Source: Pseudomonadales bacterium (GTDB lineage Bacteria; Pseudomonadota; Gammaproteobacteria; Pseudomonadales; Pseudohongiellaceae). Taken from it: a stretch of DNA of 64,000 bases. The stretch spans positions 186,001 to 250,000 of the forward strand of contig JACKOK010000004.1 of NCBI GenBank assembly GCA_024234365.1, in the 5' to 3' direction. The notes below the pieces were generated by a model. It did not search any database. It saw only the letters and a list, made by a program, of their open reading frames with translations, and had not been told where the DNA came from. The position numbers and the translations under genes are program-made. Shown here piece after piece: positions 15,848-24,496 of the stretch (its first letter is position 1; each line of letters begins with the position of its first letter).

Positions 15848-16716
15848 GGGTTCACCTGTGCCATGGGGTAGGAGCCGAGCTGCTTGATGCGCACCGTGCA
15901 GCTCTTGAGCTGCTCCAACACCTTGCGCACCGGCGCATCCTGCACATGCCCCTCGAAATCAATAAAGAAGACATAGGCCCAGGCGATATCGCGCGCCGGG
16001 CGGGTTTCAATCTTGGTCAGGCTCACTTGATGGGTGTTGAAAGGCTCCAGCACCCGGAACAGCGCACCGGGTTTGTTCTCGGTGTAAACCAGAATCGAGG
16101 TCTTGTCCCGCCCTGTAGGTTGCGTATCCTCATTGGCGAGCACCAGAAAACGGGTGCAGTTGTTCTGTTGATCCTGGATGCGCGCATTCACAACGACAAG
16201 ATCATAGAGTTTGGCGGCACGTTCGCCGGCAATGGCAGCAGTATAAGGGTCTTCAGAGGCCAGCCGGGCGGCCTCGGCATTGCTCGAGACTTCCTGTTTT
16301 TCCACCTCTGGCCAGTGGGCGGACAACCAATGGCGGCACTGCCCGAGCGATTGCCGATGGGAAACAATACGACGGATACGGGCGGGGTCGGCATCCCGGC
16401 GCAACAGGAAATTCTGCTCCACAGGCACAATGAGCTCTCCGATGATACGGGCATCGGTATCCATCAGGCAGTCCTGGGTGGTATTGACGGCGCCTTCCGT
16501 GGAGTTTTCGACAGGCACCACGCCATAGCGCGCCGCTCCCGCCTGCACCTGCGCAAAGACCTCATCGATGGTGGCAACGCTGTGTTTGCGCGCATCCGGG
16601 CCGAAATAACGATCCACGGCCGCATGCGTAAAGGTGCCCAGCGGCCCGAGAAAAGCGATCACCGCATCCTGCGGAAGGTTTGACAGCACAGGCTCAGTCA
16701 CAGCAGTTTCCCGCAC
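15844..16716 (-). CDS. pheA: Prephenate dehydratase without a chorismate mutase domain
   Basis: Makes phenylpyruvate from prephenate. About 290 residues: a PDT domain (IAFLGPLGTFTHAA, YGVVPVENSTEGAVN, SNAEAA, NNCTRFLVL) and a C-terminal ACT domain for phenylalanine feedback (KTSILVYTENKPGALFRVLE, SLTKIETRP). Most gammaproteobacterial PheA proteins carry about 90 residues of chorismate mutase in front; here only 17-20 unmatched residues precede the PDT domain, and the gyrA stop is 27 bases upstream. The start is uncertain: GTG at 16714-16716 or another GTG 15 bases in. Prephenate must come from a chorismate mutase elsewhere. Confidence 0.9.
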   Translation of the reverse strand: MRETAVTEPVLSNLPQDAVIAFLGPLGTFTHAAVDRYFGPDARKHSVATIDEVFAQVQAGAARYGVVPVENSTEGAVNTTQDCLMDTDARIIGELIVPVEQNFLLRRDADPARIRRIVSHRQSLGQCRHWLSAHWPEVEKQEVSSNAEAARLASEDPYTAAIAGERAAKLYDLVVVNARIQDQQNNCTRFLVLANEDTQPTGRDKTSILVYTENKPGALFRVLEPFNTHQVSLTKIETRPARDIAWAYVFFIDFEGHVQDAPVRKVLEQLKSCTVRIKQLGSYPMAQVNP

Positions 16717-16743
16717 GGCTTCCGCACAGCAGCAGACTGGAGC

Positions 16744-19320
16744 TCATTCCTCACTGCCCGCCTCGTCCGCAAGATCACTCTCGCCATCGTCCTCCGGCTC
16801 TTCAACGCGCTCCAGACCCACCAGCTTCTCATCGCTCTTGAGCTTGATCAGGCGCACGCCCTGAGTGTTGCGCCCCAGCACGGATACTTCCTCCACGCGA
16901 GTGCGCACCAGAGTGCCACGATCGGAGATCAGCATGATCTCGTCGCCATCGCCCACCTGGGTTGCCCCCACGAGGCGCCCGTTACGCTCACTGGTCTGCA
17001 TGCCGATAACGCCCTGCCCACCACGACCATAGACCGGGAAGTCTTCCGTGGCGGTGCGCTTGCCATAGCCGTTCTCACTGACGGTCAGCACCTGACAAGC
17101 GGCCTGGGGAATAATCAGGGAGATCATCTCGTGACCTTCTGCCAGACGGATACCTCGCACACCGCGCGCGGTACGCCCCATTTCACGCACATCGCTTTCC
17201 TTGAAGCGGATGACCTTGCCGCTGCTGCTGAACAGCATGATGTCGCGCTCGCCATCGGTGACAGCGGTGCCGATCAGGCGATCGCCCTCGTCCAGCTCGA
17301 TGGCGCGCAGGCCCACGCTGCGCTGACGGGAGAAATTGACCAGCGCCGTTTTCTTCACCGTGCCCATTGCCGTTGCCATGAAGACATGATGCCCCTCGGT
17401 GTACTCCTTGATGGGCAGCATGCTGGTGATGTGCTCCCCCTCTTCCAGGGGCAGGATGTTCACAATCGGCTTGCCACGGGAGGTACGGCTGGCCAGCGGA
17501 ATATTAAACACCCGCAACCAGTAGACCTTGCCGGTGCTGGTGAAACACAGCAGCGTGTCATGGGAATTGGCCACCAGCAGATGCTCCACGCCATCCTCAT
17601 CCTTCACCGAGGCCGCCGCGCGGCCCATGCCGCCACGGCGCTGAGCCTGATAGTCGGCCAGAGGCTGGGATTTGGCATAACCGCCACGGGAGATCGTCAC
17701 TACGCGGTCTTCCTCGGAGATCAGGTCTTCCATGGACAGATCGAGCTGGGACGTGGTGATTTCCGTGCGACGATCATCGCCGTAAGTCTCGCGCACCAGC
17801 GCCAGCTCTTCGCGCACCACCTGGAACAGACGGGCTTCGCTGGCGAGAATATCCAGATAATCCGCGATCTGGCGCAGCAGTTCCTGGTAGTCATTGATGA
17901 GCTTTTCCTGCTCCAGCCCGGTCAGGCGGTGCAGTCGCAAATCCAGAATCGCCTGAGCCTGGGCGGCAGACAGATAATACTGATTGTCCCGCAGCCCGAA
18001 TTCTGCCGGCAGCTCCTCCGGGCGGCAGGCATCCGCCCCGGAATCGCCCAGCAACTGCAGCACACCGCTGGCATTCCAGGAGCGTGCCATCAGCTTTTCC
18101 TTGGCTTCCGCGCTGCTGGGGGATTCCTTGATCAGCGCAATCACGGCATCGATATCGGCCAGCGCTACCGCCAGACCTTCCAGAATATGCCCGCGCTCAC
18201 GCGCCTTGCGCAGCAGGTAGACGGTACGGCGTGTCACCACTTCGCGGCGGTGACGGATAAAGCATTCGATGATCTCTTTCAGGTTCAGCAGCCTGGGCTG
18301 ACCATCCACCAGAGCCACCATATTGATGCCGAACACCGATTGCATCTGGGTCTGGGCGTAGAGATTATTGAGCACCACTTCGCCTACTTCACCTCGACGC
18401 AGCTCGATGACGATGCGCATGCCGTCCTTGTCGGACTCGTCGCGCAGCTCGCTGATGCCCTCAATTTTCTTTTCCTTGACCAGTTCGGCAATGCGCTCGA
18501 TCAGGCGCGCCTTGTTCAGCTGATAGGGAATCTCGGTCACGATGATGGACTGGCGCGAGCTCTTCTCGTCCTCGATCACCTCGGCGCGGGCGCGCATATA
18601 AATACGGCCACGGCCTGTCTTGTAGGCCTCCACAATGCCGGCACGGCCATTGATGATGCCCGCCGTCGGGAAATCCGGCCCCTGGATATGCTCCATCAGC
18701 TCATCGATGGAAATGTCCTCGTTGTCCAGCAGGGCCACGCAGGCGTCGATGACCTCGCGCAGATTGTGTGGCGGGATATTGGTCGCCATGCCCACCGCAA
18801 TGCCGGAGGAACCGTTGATCAGCAGGTTGGGCACCTGGGTCGGGAACACATCGGGAATCTGTTCGGTGCCGTCGTAGTTGTCGGAGAAATCGACCGTTTC
18901 CTTGTCCAGGTCGGCCATCAGGTCATGCGCAATGCGCGCCATGCGGATTTCGGTGTATCGCATGGCCGCCGCCGCATCACCGTCCACCGAACCGAAGTTA
19001 CCCTGACCGTCCACCAGCGTGTAGCGCAGGGAGAAATCCTGGGCCATGCGCACAATGGTGTCATACACCGCGCTGTCTCCGTGCGGGTGGTATTTACCGA
19101 TCACATCCCCGACCACCCTGGCAGACTTCTTGTAGGGTTTGTTCCAGTCATTGGAGAGCACATTCATCGCAAACAGCACCCGTCGGTGCACGGGTTTCAG
19201 ACCATCGCGCACATCGGGCAGTGCCCGGCCCACGATGACACTCATCGCATAGGCCAGATACGATTCGCGCATCTCTCTTTCGAGCGATACCGGCGATACC
19301 TGTTTTGCAAATTCAGACAT
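16744..19320 (-). CDS. gyrA: DNA gyrase subunit A
   Basis: Breakage-reunion subunit of the type II topoisomerase that adds negative supercoils. 858 residues from the ATG at 19318-19320, chosen because GyrA proteins begin MSEFAK-like and GAGGGATG precedes it. The catalytic Tyr is at 122 (MRYTEIRM). The quinolone region GDSAVYDTIV has wild-type Ser83 and Asp87. The C-terminal pinwheel carries the GyrA box as QRRGGMG instead of the usual QRRGGKG. The gene is followed directly by pheA, with serC missing from its common place. Confidence 0.97.
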   Translation of the reverse strand: MSEFAKQVSPVSLEREMRESYLAYAMSVIVGRALPDVRDGLKPVHRRVLFAMNVLSNDWNKPYKKSARVVGDVIGKYHPHGDSAVYDTIVRMAQDFSLRYTLVDGQGNFGSVDGDAAAAMRYTEIRMARIAHDLMADLDKETVDFSDNYDGTEQIPDVFPTQVPNLLINGSSGIAVGMATNIPPHNLREVIDACVALLDNEDISIDELMEHIQGPDFPTAGIINGRAGIVEAYKTGRGRIYMRARAEVIEDEKSSRQSIIVTEIPYQLNKARLIERIAELVKEKKIEGISELRDESDKDGMRIVIELRRGEVGEVVLNNLYAQTQMQSVFGINMVALVDGQPRLLNLKEIIECFIRHRREVVTRRTVYLLRKARERGHILEGLAVALADIDAVIALIKESPSSAEAKEKLMARSWNASGVLQLLGDSGADACRPEELPAEFGLRDNQYYLSAAQAQAILDLRLHRLTGLEQEKLINDYQELLRQIADYLDILASEARLFQVVREELALVRETYGDDRRTEITTSQLDLSMEDLISEEDRVVTISRGGYAKSQPLADYQAQRRGGMGRAAASVKDEDGVEHLLVANSHDTLLCFTSTGKVYWLRVFNIPLASRTSRGKPIVNILPLEEGEHITSMLPIKEYTEGHHVFMATAMGTVKKTALVNFSRQRSVGLRAIELDEGDRLIGTAVTDGERDIMLFSSSGKVIRFKESDVREMGRTARGVRGIRLAEGHEMISLIIPQAACQVLTVSENGYGKRTATEDFPVYGRGGQGVIGMQTSERNGRLVGATQVGDGDEIMLISDRGTLVRTRVEEVSVLGRNTQGVRLIKLKSDEKLVGLERVEEPEDDGESDLADEAGSEE

Positions 19321-19660
19321 AAAAAACACATCCCTCAATGGCACACTGACAGCCAGCACCATTGGTCAAATGGCTAAGCGGCCTGCCCGGACAAACGCCG
19401 TGCCCCCGCCCCAATTGCGGGGAAAAACTGCACGCTTTTCCCCTCCTTGTAAAAGAGCGCGATGATAGCACAAACGAATGCGTAACTGACACCGATTCAG
19501 ACACTTAAACGCGGCCGGCAGCCGTCTCAACACCTGTCGCACAGGCCACGAAAAAGCGAGCAGCAAATGCAGCAACAGCGCGGCGGCAGGTGTTCGCGTA
19601 GTTATTCGCCGTTTCCTTGGCTATAATCGGCCGCTTTCACTTATGCCGAGGAGCATTGCG
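19321..19660. other. Divergent gyrA/mtaD control region with hairpins in the gyrA leader
   Basis: No gene here. On the minus strand an extended -10 (TGCTATCAT, -10 at 19462-19467) with a poor -35 gives gyrA a leader of about 130 bases. That leader holds GGGGAAAA (19419-19426) with TTTTCCCC (19436-19443), and the CCCC arm can instead pair within CCCCGCAATTGGGG, so two hairpins compete. On the plus strand TATAAT at 19622-19627 is a likely -10 for the deaminase gene, without a clear -35. Confidence 0.5.
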
Positions 19661-21001
19661 GTGACAGCCATCCCCCCCGAGACGGTCGAGACCCTGTTGC
19701 ACGCCCGCTGGGTTCTGGGAACAGACGACGAGCAGCCGCTGCTGGAAGACCACTGCCTGGTGCTCGACAAGGGCCGCATCGTGGACCTTCTGCCCAGCAA
19801 TGAGGCCGGCTTGCGCTATGAGGCAAAAGAAAACCTGAGACTGGGCGAGCACATCCTGATGCCGGGTCTGATCAACACCCACGGCCACGCTGCCATGAGC
19901 CTGCTGCGCGGTGCCGCAGACGACCTGCCGCTGCACACCTGGCTGCAGGACTATATCTGGCCTATGGAAGGACGCTGGGTCAGCGAGGATTTCGTCTACG
20001 ATGGCACCCAACTGGCCATCGCGGAGATGCTGCGCAGCGGCACCACCTGTTTTGCCGATATGTATTTTTTCCCCGATCAGGCCGCCCGGGCTGCCAGTGA
20101 GGCGGGCATGCGCGCACAATTTGCCAGCCCGGTATTCGACTTCCCGTCGGCCTGGGGCCAGGGCGCGAGCGAGTATATCCACAAGACCACCGCACTGAAC
20201 GATCAATACGCCAATCACCCGCTGATCAGTTTTGCCTTCGGCCCCCACGCACCGTACACCATCTCCAACGAGCCGCTGGAAAAGATCGTCGTATTGGCCG
20301 AAGAGATGGACATTCCCATCCACATGCACGTTCACGAAACCACCCAGGAAATTCTCGATGCGCTGAAAACCGAGGGGCGGCGCCCACTGCAGCGCCTGAA
20401 CGAGATCGGTCTGGTCTCGCCACGCCTGATCTGCGTACACGCCACACAACTGCTGGACGAAGAGATCGCCCTGCTCGCCGAAAACGGTGCAAGCATTGCT
20501 CACTGCCCGGAATCCAATCTGAAGCTGGCCAGTGGTTTCTGCCCCGTGGCCAAACTGCAGCAGGCGGGCGTCAACGTAGCCCTGGGTACCGACGGAGCCG
20601 CCAGCAACAACGATCTGGACATGTTCGGGGAAATGCGCACGGCCGCCCTGCTGGCCAAGGCAGTGGCCGGTGATGCCAGCGCCCTGCCAGCCCTTCAGGC
20701 CCTGCGCATGGCCACTCTCAATGGCGCAAAAGCCATGGGGCTTGACGGGGAAACCGGCTCGCTGGAAACCGGCAAGAGCGCCGATGTCATTGCCGTGCGC
20801 CTGGACAGCCTCAACGCAATACCCTGCTACCATCCCCTGTCGCAGCTCGTCTACAGCAGCGGCTCCAGCCAGGTCAGCCACGTCTGGATCGCAGGCAGAC
20901 TGCTGCTCGACGACGGCGAACTGACCAGCATTGATATTGAGCGTCTGCGCAGCAAAGTCATGCACTGGCAGCAACGCATAGCACCCGATACCCGTCACTG
21001 A
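19661..21001 (+). CDS. mtaD: 5'-methylthioadenosine/S-adenosylhomocysteine deaminase, TRZ/ATZ hydrolase family
   Basis: Deaminates MTA or SAH in adenosine-nucleoside recycling. About 446 residues of amidohydrolase fold. Metal ligands are seen in NTHGHAAMSLLRG (HxH), HMHVHET, CVHATQL and the GTDGAASNNDLDMF segment. I prefer GTG 19661 because GAGGAG lies 7 bases upstream; an ATG at 19643 would put that site inside the gene. It starts a plus-strand run with ubiG, mupP and yciK, the same order as in Pseudomonas. The substrate is inferred from family and context. Confidence 0.9.
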   Translation: MTAIPPETVETLLHARWVLGTDDEQPLLEDHCLVLDKGRIVDLLPSNEAGLRYEAKENLRLGEHILMPGLINTHGHAAMSLLRGAADDLPLHTWLQDYIWPMEGRWVSEDFVYDGTQLAIAEMLRSGTTCFADMYFFPDQAARAASEAGMRAQFASPVFDFPSAWGQGASEYIHKTTALNDQYANHPLISFAFGPHAPYTISNEPLEKIVVLAEEMDIPIHMHVHETTQEILDALKTEGRRPLQRLNEIGLVSPRLICVHATQLLDEEIALLAENGASIAHCPESNLKLASGFCPVAKLQQAGVNVALGTDGAASNNDLDMFGEMRTAALLAKAVAGDASALPALQALRMATLNGAKAMGLDGETGSLETGKSADVIAVRLDSLNAIPCYHPLSQLVYSSGSSQVSHVWIAGRLLLDDGELTSIDIERLRSKVMHWQQRIAPDTRH

Positions 21002-21010
21002 GGCATCGCC

Positions 21011-21760
21011 ATGAACAGCACCGCACAAAACACGGATTTCAACAACTGTGACGACAGCGAGATTCGCAAATTCTCCGCGCTGGCCTCACGCTGGTGGGAC
21101 CCGAACAGCGAATTCAAACCCCTGCACGAGATCAACCCGCTGCGCATGGGCTTTATCAGCAGCAAGGTAACGCTGGCAGGCAAACGGGTACTCGATATCG
21201 GCTGCGGCGGCGGCATTCTCAGCGAAGCCATGACCCAGCAGGGCGCCGAGGTCACCGCCATCGATCTGGCAGACGCCTCACTGGCTGTGGCCCGATTGCA
21301 CCAGCTGGAGAGTGGCCTGCAGATCCGTTACGAGAAGATCGCGGCAGAAGCCATGGCCGTGCGTGAGCCCGGAGCCTATGACGTTGTCACCTGCCTTGAA
21401 ATGCTGGAGCACGTCCCCGACCCGGCGGCAATCGTGCAAGCCTGCGCCACCTTGGTCAAACCCGGCGGACATGTCTTCTTTTCCACCATCAATCGCAATC
21501 CCAAGGCCTATGTCTTCGCCATTTTGGGCGCGGAGTACCTGCTCAATCTTCTGCCCCGCGGCACCCACGACTACGCCCGCTTCATCAAGCCATCGGAGCT
21601 GCTGAGCTGGACCCGACAGGTCGATCTGGAGGCCGATGAGCTCACCGGCATGGCCTATAACCCCCTGAGCAAGCGCTATTCCCTGGACAACAACGTGGAC
21701 GTGAATTACCTCGGCCACTTCCTGCGCACCGACTGCACTCAGGATCAACAGCCTTCATGA
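21011..21760 (+). CDS. ubiG: Ubiquinone biosynthesis O-methyltransferase
   Basis: Carries out both O-methylations of ubiquinone synthesis with SAM. 249 residues; SAM motif I is VLDIGCGGGILSEAM, preceded by the UbiG hallmark FSALASRWWDPNSEFKPLHEINPLR. It starts 9 bases after mtaD and its end overlaps the next gene by 4 bases, so the run is an operon. The SAH it releases is a substrate for the MtaD-type enzyme upstream. Confidence 0.97.
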   Translation: MNSTAQNTDFNNCDDSEIRKFSALASRWWDPNSEFKPLHEINPLRMGFISSKVTLAGKRVLDIGCGGGILSEAMTQQGAEVTAIDLADASLAVARLHQLESGLQIRYEKIAAEAMAVREPGAYDVVTCLEMLEHVPDPAAIVQACATLVKPGGHVFFSTINRNPKAYVFAILGAEYLLNLLPRGTHDYARFIKPSELLSWTRQVDLEADELTGMAYNPLSKRYSLDNNVDVNYLGHFLRTDCTQDQQPS

Positions 21761-22449
21761 GCCAAACACTGCCCCGCCCCATTCAGGCCGTGCTCTTCGA
21801 TCTCGATGGCACCCTGGTGGACACGGCACCGGACTTCCGGCGCGTACTGTTGCAGATGAGCCGGGATGCCGATATTGCCGCCCCCTCCGACGAGGCCATC
21901 CAGCACACGGTTTCCAACGGCGCCCGCGCCCTGGTGCAACTGGCCTTTGCCATAGACGAGAAACACCCCGCTTTTGACGAGCGCCTTGCCACCCTGCTGT
22001 CGCTCTACCTCGCCAGCATCGGGCAGACACAGTCCGCGCTCTACCCTGGCATGGACATCCTGCTGCGCAAGCTGGAAGCCGCCCGCATCCCCTGGGGCGT
22101 CGTGACCAACAAACCCTCGCGGTACAGTCACCCCCTGCTGCAGGCTCTGGGATTGCAGGAGCGCTGTTCCGTTCTCATCTGCCCCGATGATGTCACCCGC
22201 AGCAAGCCGGACCCGGAGCCGCTGCTGCTTGCCTGCACGCGCCTGGGCGTCGAGACCCGCCACACGCTCTATGTGGGCGACCACCCAAGGGACATCGAAG
22301 CCGGTCGTGCGGCAGGCATGTTTACCATCGCCGCCGCCTATGGCTATGTTCCTGCAGCTTCCGATATCCATGCATGGGGCGCGGATCTGATCGTGGACCA
22401 GGCCGAGACCCTCGACAGCCTGCTGATCCCCATTGCAACAAAGCCATGA
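21757..22449 (+). CDS. HAD-family phosphatase, Gph/MupP type
   Basis: HAD motifs: DLDGTLVDTAPDF (nucleophile Asp), a Thr in VTNKPSRY, Lys in SKPDPEPL and Asp in GDHPRDIEAG. 230 residues. In Pseudomonas the gene at this place is MupP, the MurNAc-6-phosphate phosphatase of cell-wall recycling; phosphoglycolate phosphatases are close relatives. Context (ubiG before, yciK after) favours MupP. ATGA overlap with ubiG. Confidence 0.88.
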   Translation: MSQTLPRPIQAVLFDLDGTLVDTAPDFRRVLLQMSRDADIAAPSDEAIQHTVSNGARALVQLAFAIDEKHPAFDERLATLLSLYLASIGQTQSALYPGMDILLRKLEAARIPWGVVTNKPSRYSHPLLQALGLQERCSVLICPDDVTRSKPDPEPLLLACTRLGVETRHTLYVGDHPRDIEAGRAAGMFTIAAAYGYVPAASDIHAWGADLIVDQAETLDSLLIPIATKP

Positions 22450-22466
22450 CAAAAGAGTGAATTCAC

Positions 22467-23216
22467 ATGCAAAACAATCCGCAACATTTTGTTCCTGAAG
22501 GAAATTTTCTTAAAGGAAAAACCATTTTAGTTACCGGAGCCGGTGACGGTCTCGGCAAAGCCGCCGCACTCGCCTATGCCCGGCACGGCGCCACGATCAT
22601 CCTGCTCGGCCGCACCACTGCCAAGCTGGAGGCCGTCTACGATGCGATTGTGGCCGCTGGCGGTGCCGAGCCCATCATCCACCCGATGGACCTGGCCAGC
22701 GCCAGCGAAGAGGACTACCGCGTACTCGGACAGAATGTGGAAGAACAATGCGGCCACCTGGACGGACTGGTGCACTGCGCCGCCGTTCTTGGCCCGCGCG
22801 CCCCTATCCAGTTCTTCCCCCATGAGTCCTGGCTGAAGGTGATGCAGGTCAATGTCAATGCCGCCTTCGCCCTGAGCAAGGCCCTGCTGCCTGCCTTGCA
22901 GGCCGCCCCGAGTGCCAGCGTGATCTTTACCTCCTCCAGTGTCGGCCGCAAAGGCCGTGCCTACTGGGGAGCCTATTCCGTCAGCAAGTTCGCCACCGAG
23001 GGACTGATGCAGGTTCTCGCCGACGAGCTTCGCCAGACAAGCCGCATTCGTGTCAACAGCATCGACCCCGGCGGCACGCGCACCAATATGCGCAAGGAAG
23101 CCTACCCGGCCGAAGACCCGCTGCAATTGCCCACGCCGGAAGATCGCATGCCGCTCTATCTTTATCTGATGAGCGAGGCCTCCGCTGACGTGACCGGCGA
23201 AGCCCTGAAGGCCTGA
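22467..23216 (+). CDS. Short-chain dehydrogenase, YciK family
   Basis: 249 residues. Rossmann motif TGAGDGLGKAAALAYARHG, NAG-equivalent HCAAVLG, and the catalytic SSSVGRKGRAYWGAYSVSK with YxxxK. YciK-type oxidoreductases have no settled substrate. It is the last gene of the mtaD-ubiG-mupP-yciK run. A 7-bp hairpin (TCCGGCA and TGCCGGA, 23218-23237) follows its stop but lacks a T-run. Confidence 0.9.
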   Translation: MQNNPQHFVPEGNFLKGKTILVTGAGDGLGKAAALAYARHGATIILLGRTTAKLEAVYDAIVAAGGAEPIIHPMDLASASEEDYRVLGQNVEEQCGHLDGLVHCAAVLGPRAPIQFFPHESWLKVMQVNVNAAFALSKALLPALQAAPSASVIFTSSSVGRKGRAYWGAYSVSKFATEGLMQVLADELRQTSRIRVNSIDPGGTRTNMRKEAYPAEDPLQLPTPEDRMPLYLYLMSEASADVTGEALKA

Positions 23217-23530
23217 TTCCGGCACAATCCTGCCGGATGGACGACTTCAGCCATCACGTTTGGCGTCAAGAAACCGTCTTTTCCCTCATCAATCCGGCCC
23301 CAAAGGCCAAAGTTTGCCGCCTCCCACAGGGGAGCGGCAAAGCCTGCGGCAGAATCCCGCCTCGACATCGCCTTCAAAAACCACCACATCCATCTGTTTT
23401 AAAAGACTTTATTTAAAATTTAAACATTGTTGGCATGATACTGGCTTAGTCTGCCAGGCAGGCATCCCCCGATGCCGTGCACAGCCCACCGCCCACGGTG
23501 GAAATTGGATTGAGGGAGCGCAGACCGATC
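23217..23530 (+). other. Intergenic region ahead of the GGDEF pair
   Basis: No convincing gene. It has a short stem-loop right after yciK, then an AT-rich tract at about 23395-23430 (TTTAAAATTTAAA) just upstream of a sigma-54-like promoter. Such AT-rich tracts can hold IHF or enhancer-protein sites, but no consensus site was certain. Confidence 0.4.
23431..23446 (+). promoter_or_regulatory. Sigma-54 promoter of the GGDEF gene pair
   Basis: TGGCATGATACTGGCT: GG at 23432-23433 and GC at 23444-23445 are exactly 10 bases apart. It matches TGGCAC-N5-TTGC except for T at the C of the -24 box and G at the second T of the -12 box. The predicted start near 23457 is 74 bases before the ATG. Confidence 0.65.
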
Positions 23531-24454
23531 ATGGCGACGCCACTGCAAACATCGAACACCATTGATTTCAACAGCGCACGACTGAGCCTGAGCAAGACCC
23601 AGCCAAGCCTGAGCGACAGCATTCGCGAAGACTACAGCGAGCGCCGCTACCGCATGACGACAAGCCTGCAGTCCACCCTCGATATCGAACAGCTGCTGCA
23701 ACTCTTTCTGGGCGAACTGAAATCCAGCGTGGAACTGGATGGACTGCAATACGTCAACGAACACCAGAAGCTGCAGCTCCTCAGCGGCCACAAGGCCTCA
23801 CACAGCTGCGGCTACCGCCTGATTACCGCCAACGACCACCTTGGCGAAATCGTCTTCTACCGCAACACCCGCTTCTCCGACCAACATCTGCAGGCCATCG
23901 AGGTCATGCTGAGCGCGCTGATCTGCCCGCTGCGCAATGCCCTGACCTACCGAGATGCGCTCATGGCCTCCCTGACCGACCCCTTGACCGGGGCCGGCAA
24001 TCGTATCGCCATGAACAACGCGCTGGAGCGTGAGATCAATCTTGCACGGCGTTTCGGACAAGCCCTGTCCCTGCTGGTCATGGACATCGACAAATTCAAG
24101 CAGATCAACGACCAATACGGCCACGGGGCGGGCGATGCCCTGCTGAAAAACCTTGTAACCACCATCGTCAAGATTAACCGCAATACGGATCTGACCTTCC
24201 GCTACGGCGGCGACGAGCTGGTGATTCTGCTCAATCGCACCAATGCCGATGGTGCCCTGGTCATTGCGGAGCGCCTGCGCAAGGCCGTGCAGACGCTAGC
24301 GATTCCCTTCGGGGAAGAAATGCTGGGCACCACCATCAGCATTGGGGTCACCAGTTTCAGTGAGCAGGATACCGCCGAATCGATGTTCAACCGGGCGGAC
24401 AAGGCGCTGTACCTGATCAAGAGCGAAGGCGGCAATCAGGTCATCGGCCTTTAG
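23531..24454 (+). CDS. GAF-like sensor diguanylate cyclase with intact GGDEF
   Basis: 307 residues from ATG 23531, about 12 bases after GAGGGAG; a GTG at 23477 lacks a ribosome site. Residues about 40-140 form a GAF-like sensory region (GELKSSVELDGLQYVNEHQK to IEVMLSALICPLRNAL). The C-terminal GGDEF domain has DPLTGAGNR, MDIDKFKQIND and the active loop RYGGDELVILL, with an RxxD inhibitory site (RNTD) five residues before it. It should make cyclic di-GMP with product feedback. No membrane segment is seen. A paralogue follows 42 bases later. Confidence 0.92.
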   Translation: MATPLQTSNTIDFNSARLSLSKTQPSLSDSIREDYSERRYRMTTSLQSTLDIEQLLQLFLGELKSSVELDGLQYVNEHQKLQLLSGHKASHSCGYRLITANDHLGEIVFYRNTRFSDQHLQAIEVMLSALICPLRNALTYRDALMASLTDPLTGAGNRIAMNNALEREINLARRFGQALSLLVMDIDKFKQINDQYGHGAGDALLKNLVTTIVKINRNTDLTFRYGGDELVILLNRTNADGALVIAERLRKAVQTLAIPFGEEMLGTTISIGVTSFSEQDTAESMFNRADKALYLIKSEGGNQVIGL

Positions 24455-24496
24455 CAGAAACGAACTAACTATAGCGACACTATCAAGGGGTAAATC

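Noticed and set aside
17131..19377. A 748-codon open frame on the plus strand opposite gyrA
   Set aside because: It is antisense to conserved gyrA, rich in His, Gln and Arg as expected from a reversed high-GC gene, and has no recognisable domain.
19637..21028. A 463-codon minus-strand frame opposite the deaminase gene
   Set aside because: Antisense to a clear amidohydrolase with intact motifs.
23218..23237. Stem-loop after yciK as an intrinsic terminator
   Set aside because: The 7-bp stem is followed by TGGACG with no T-run, so termination is not supported.
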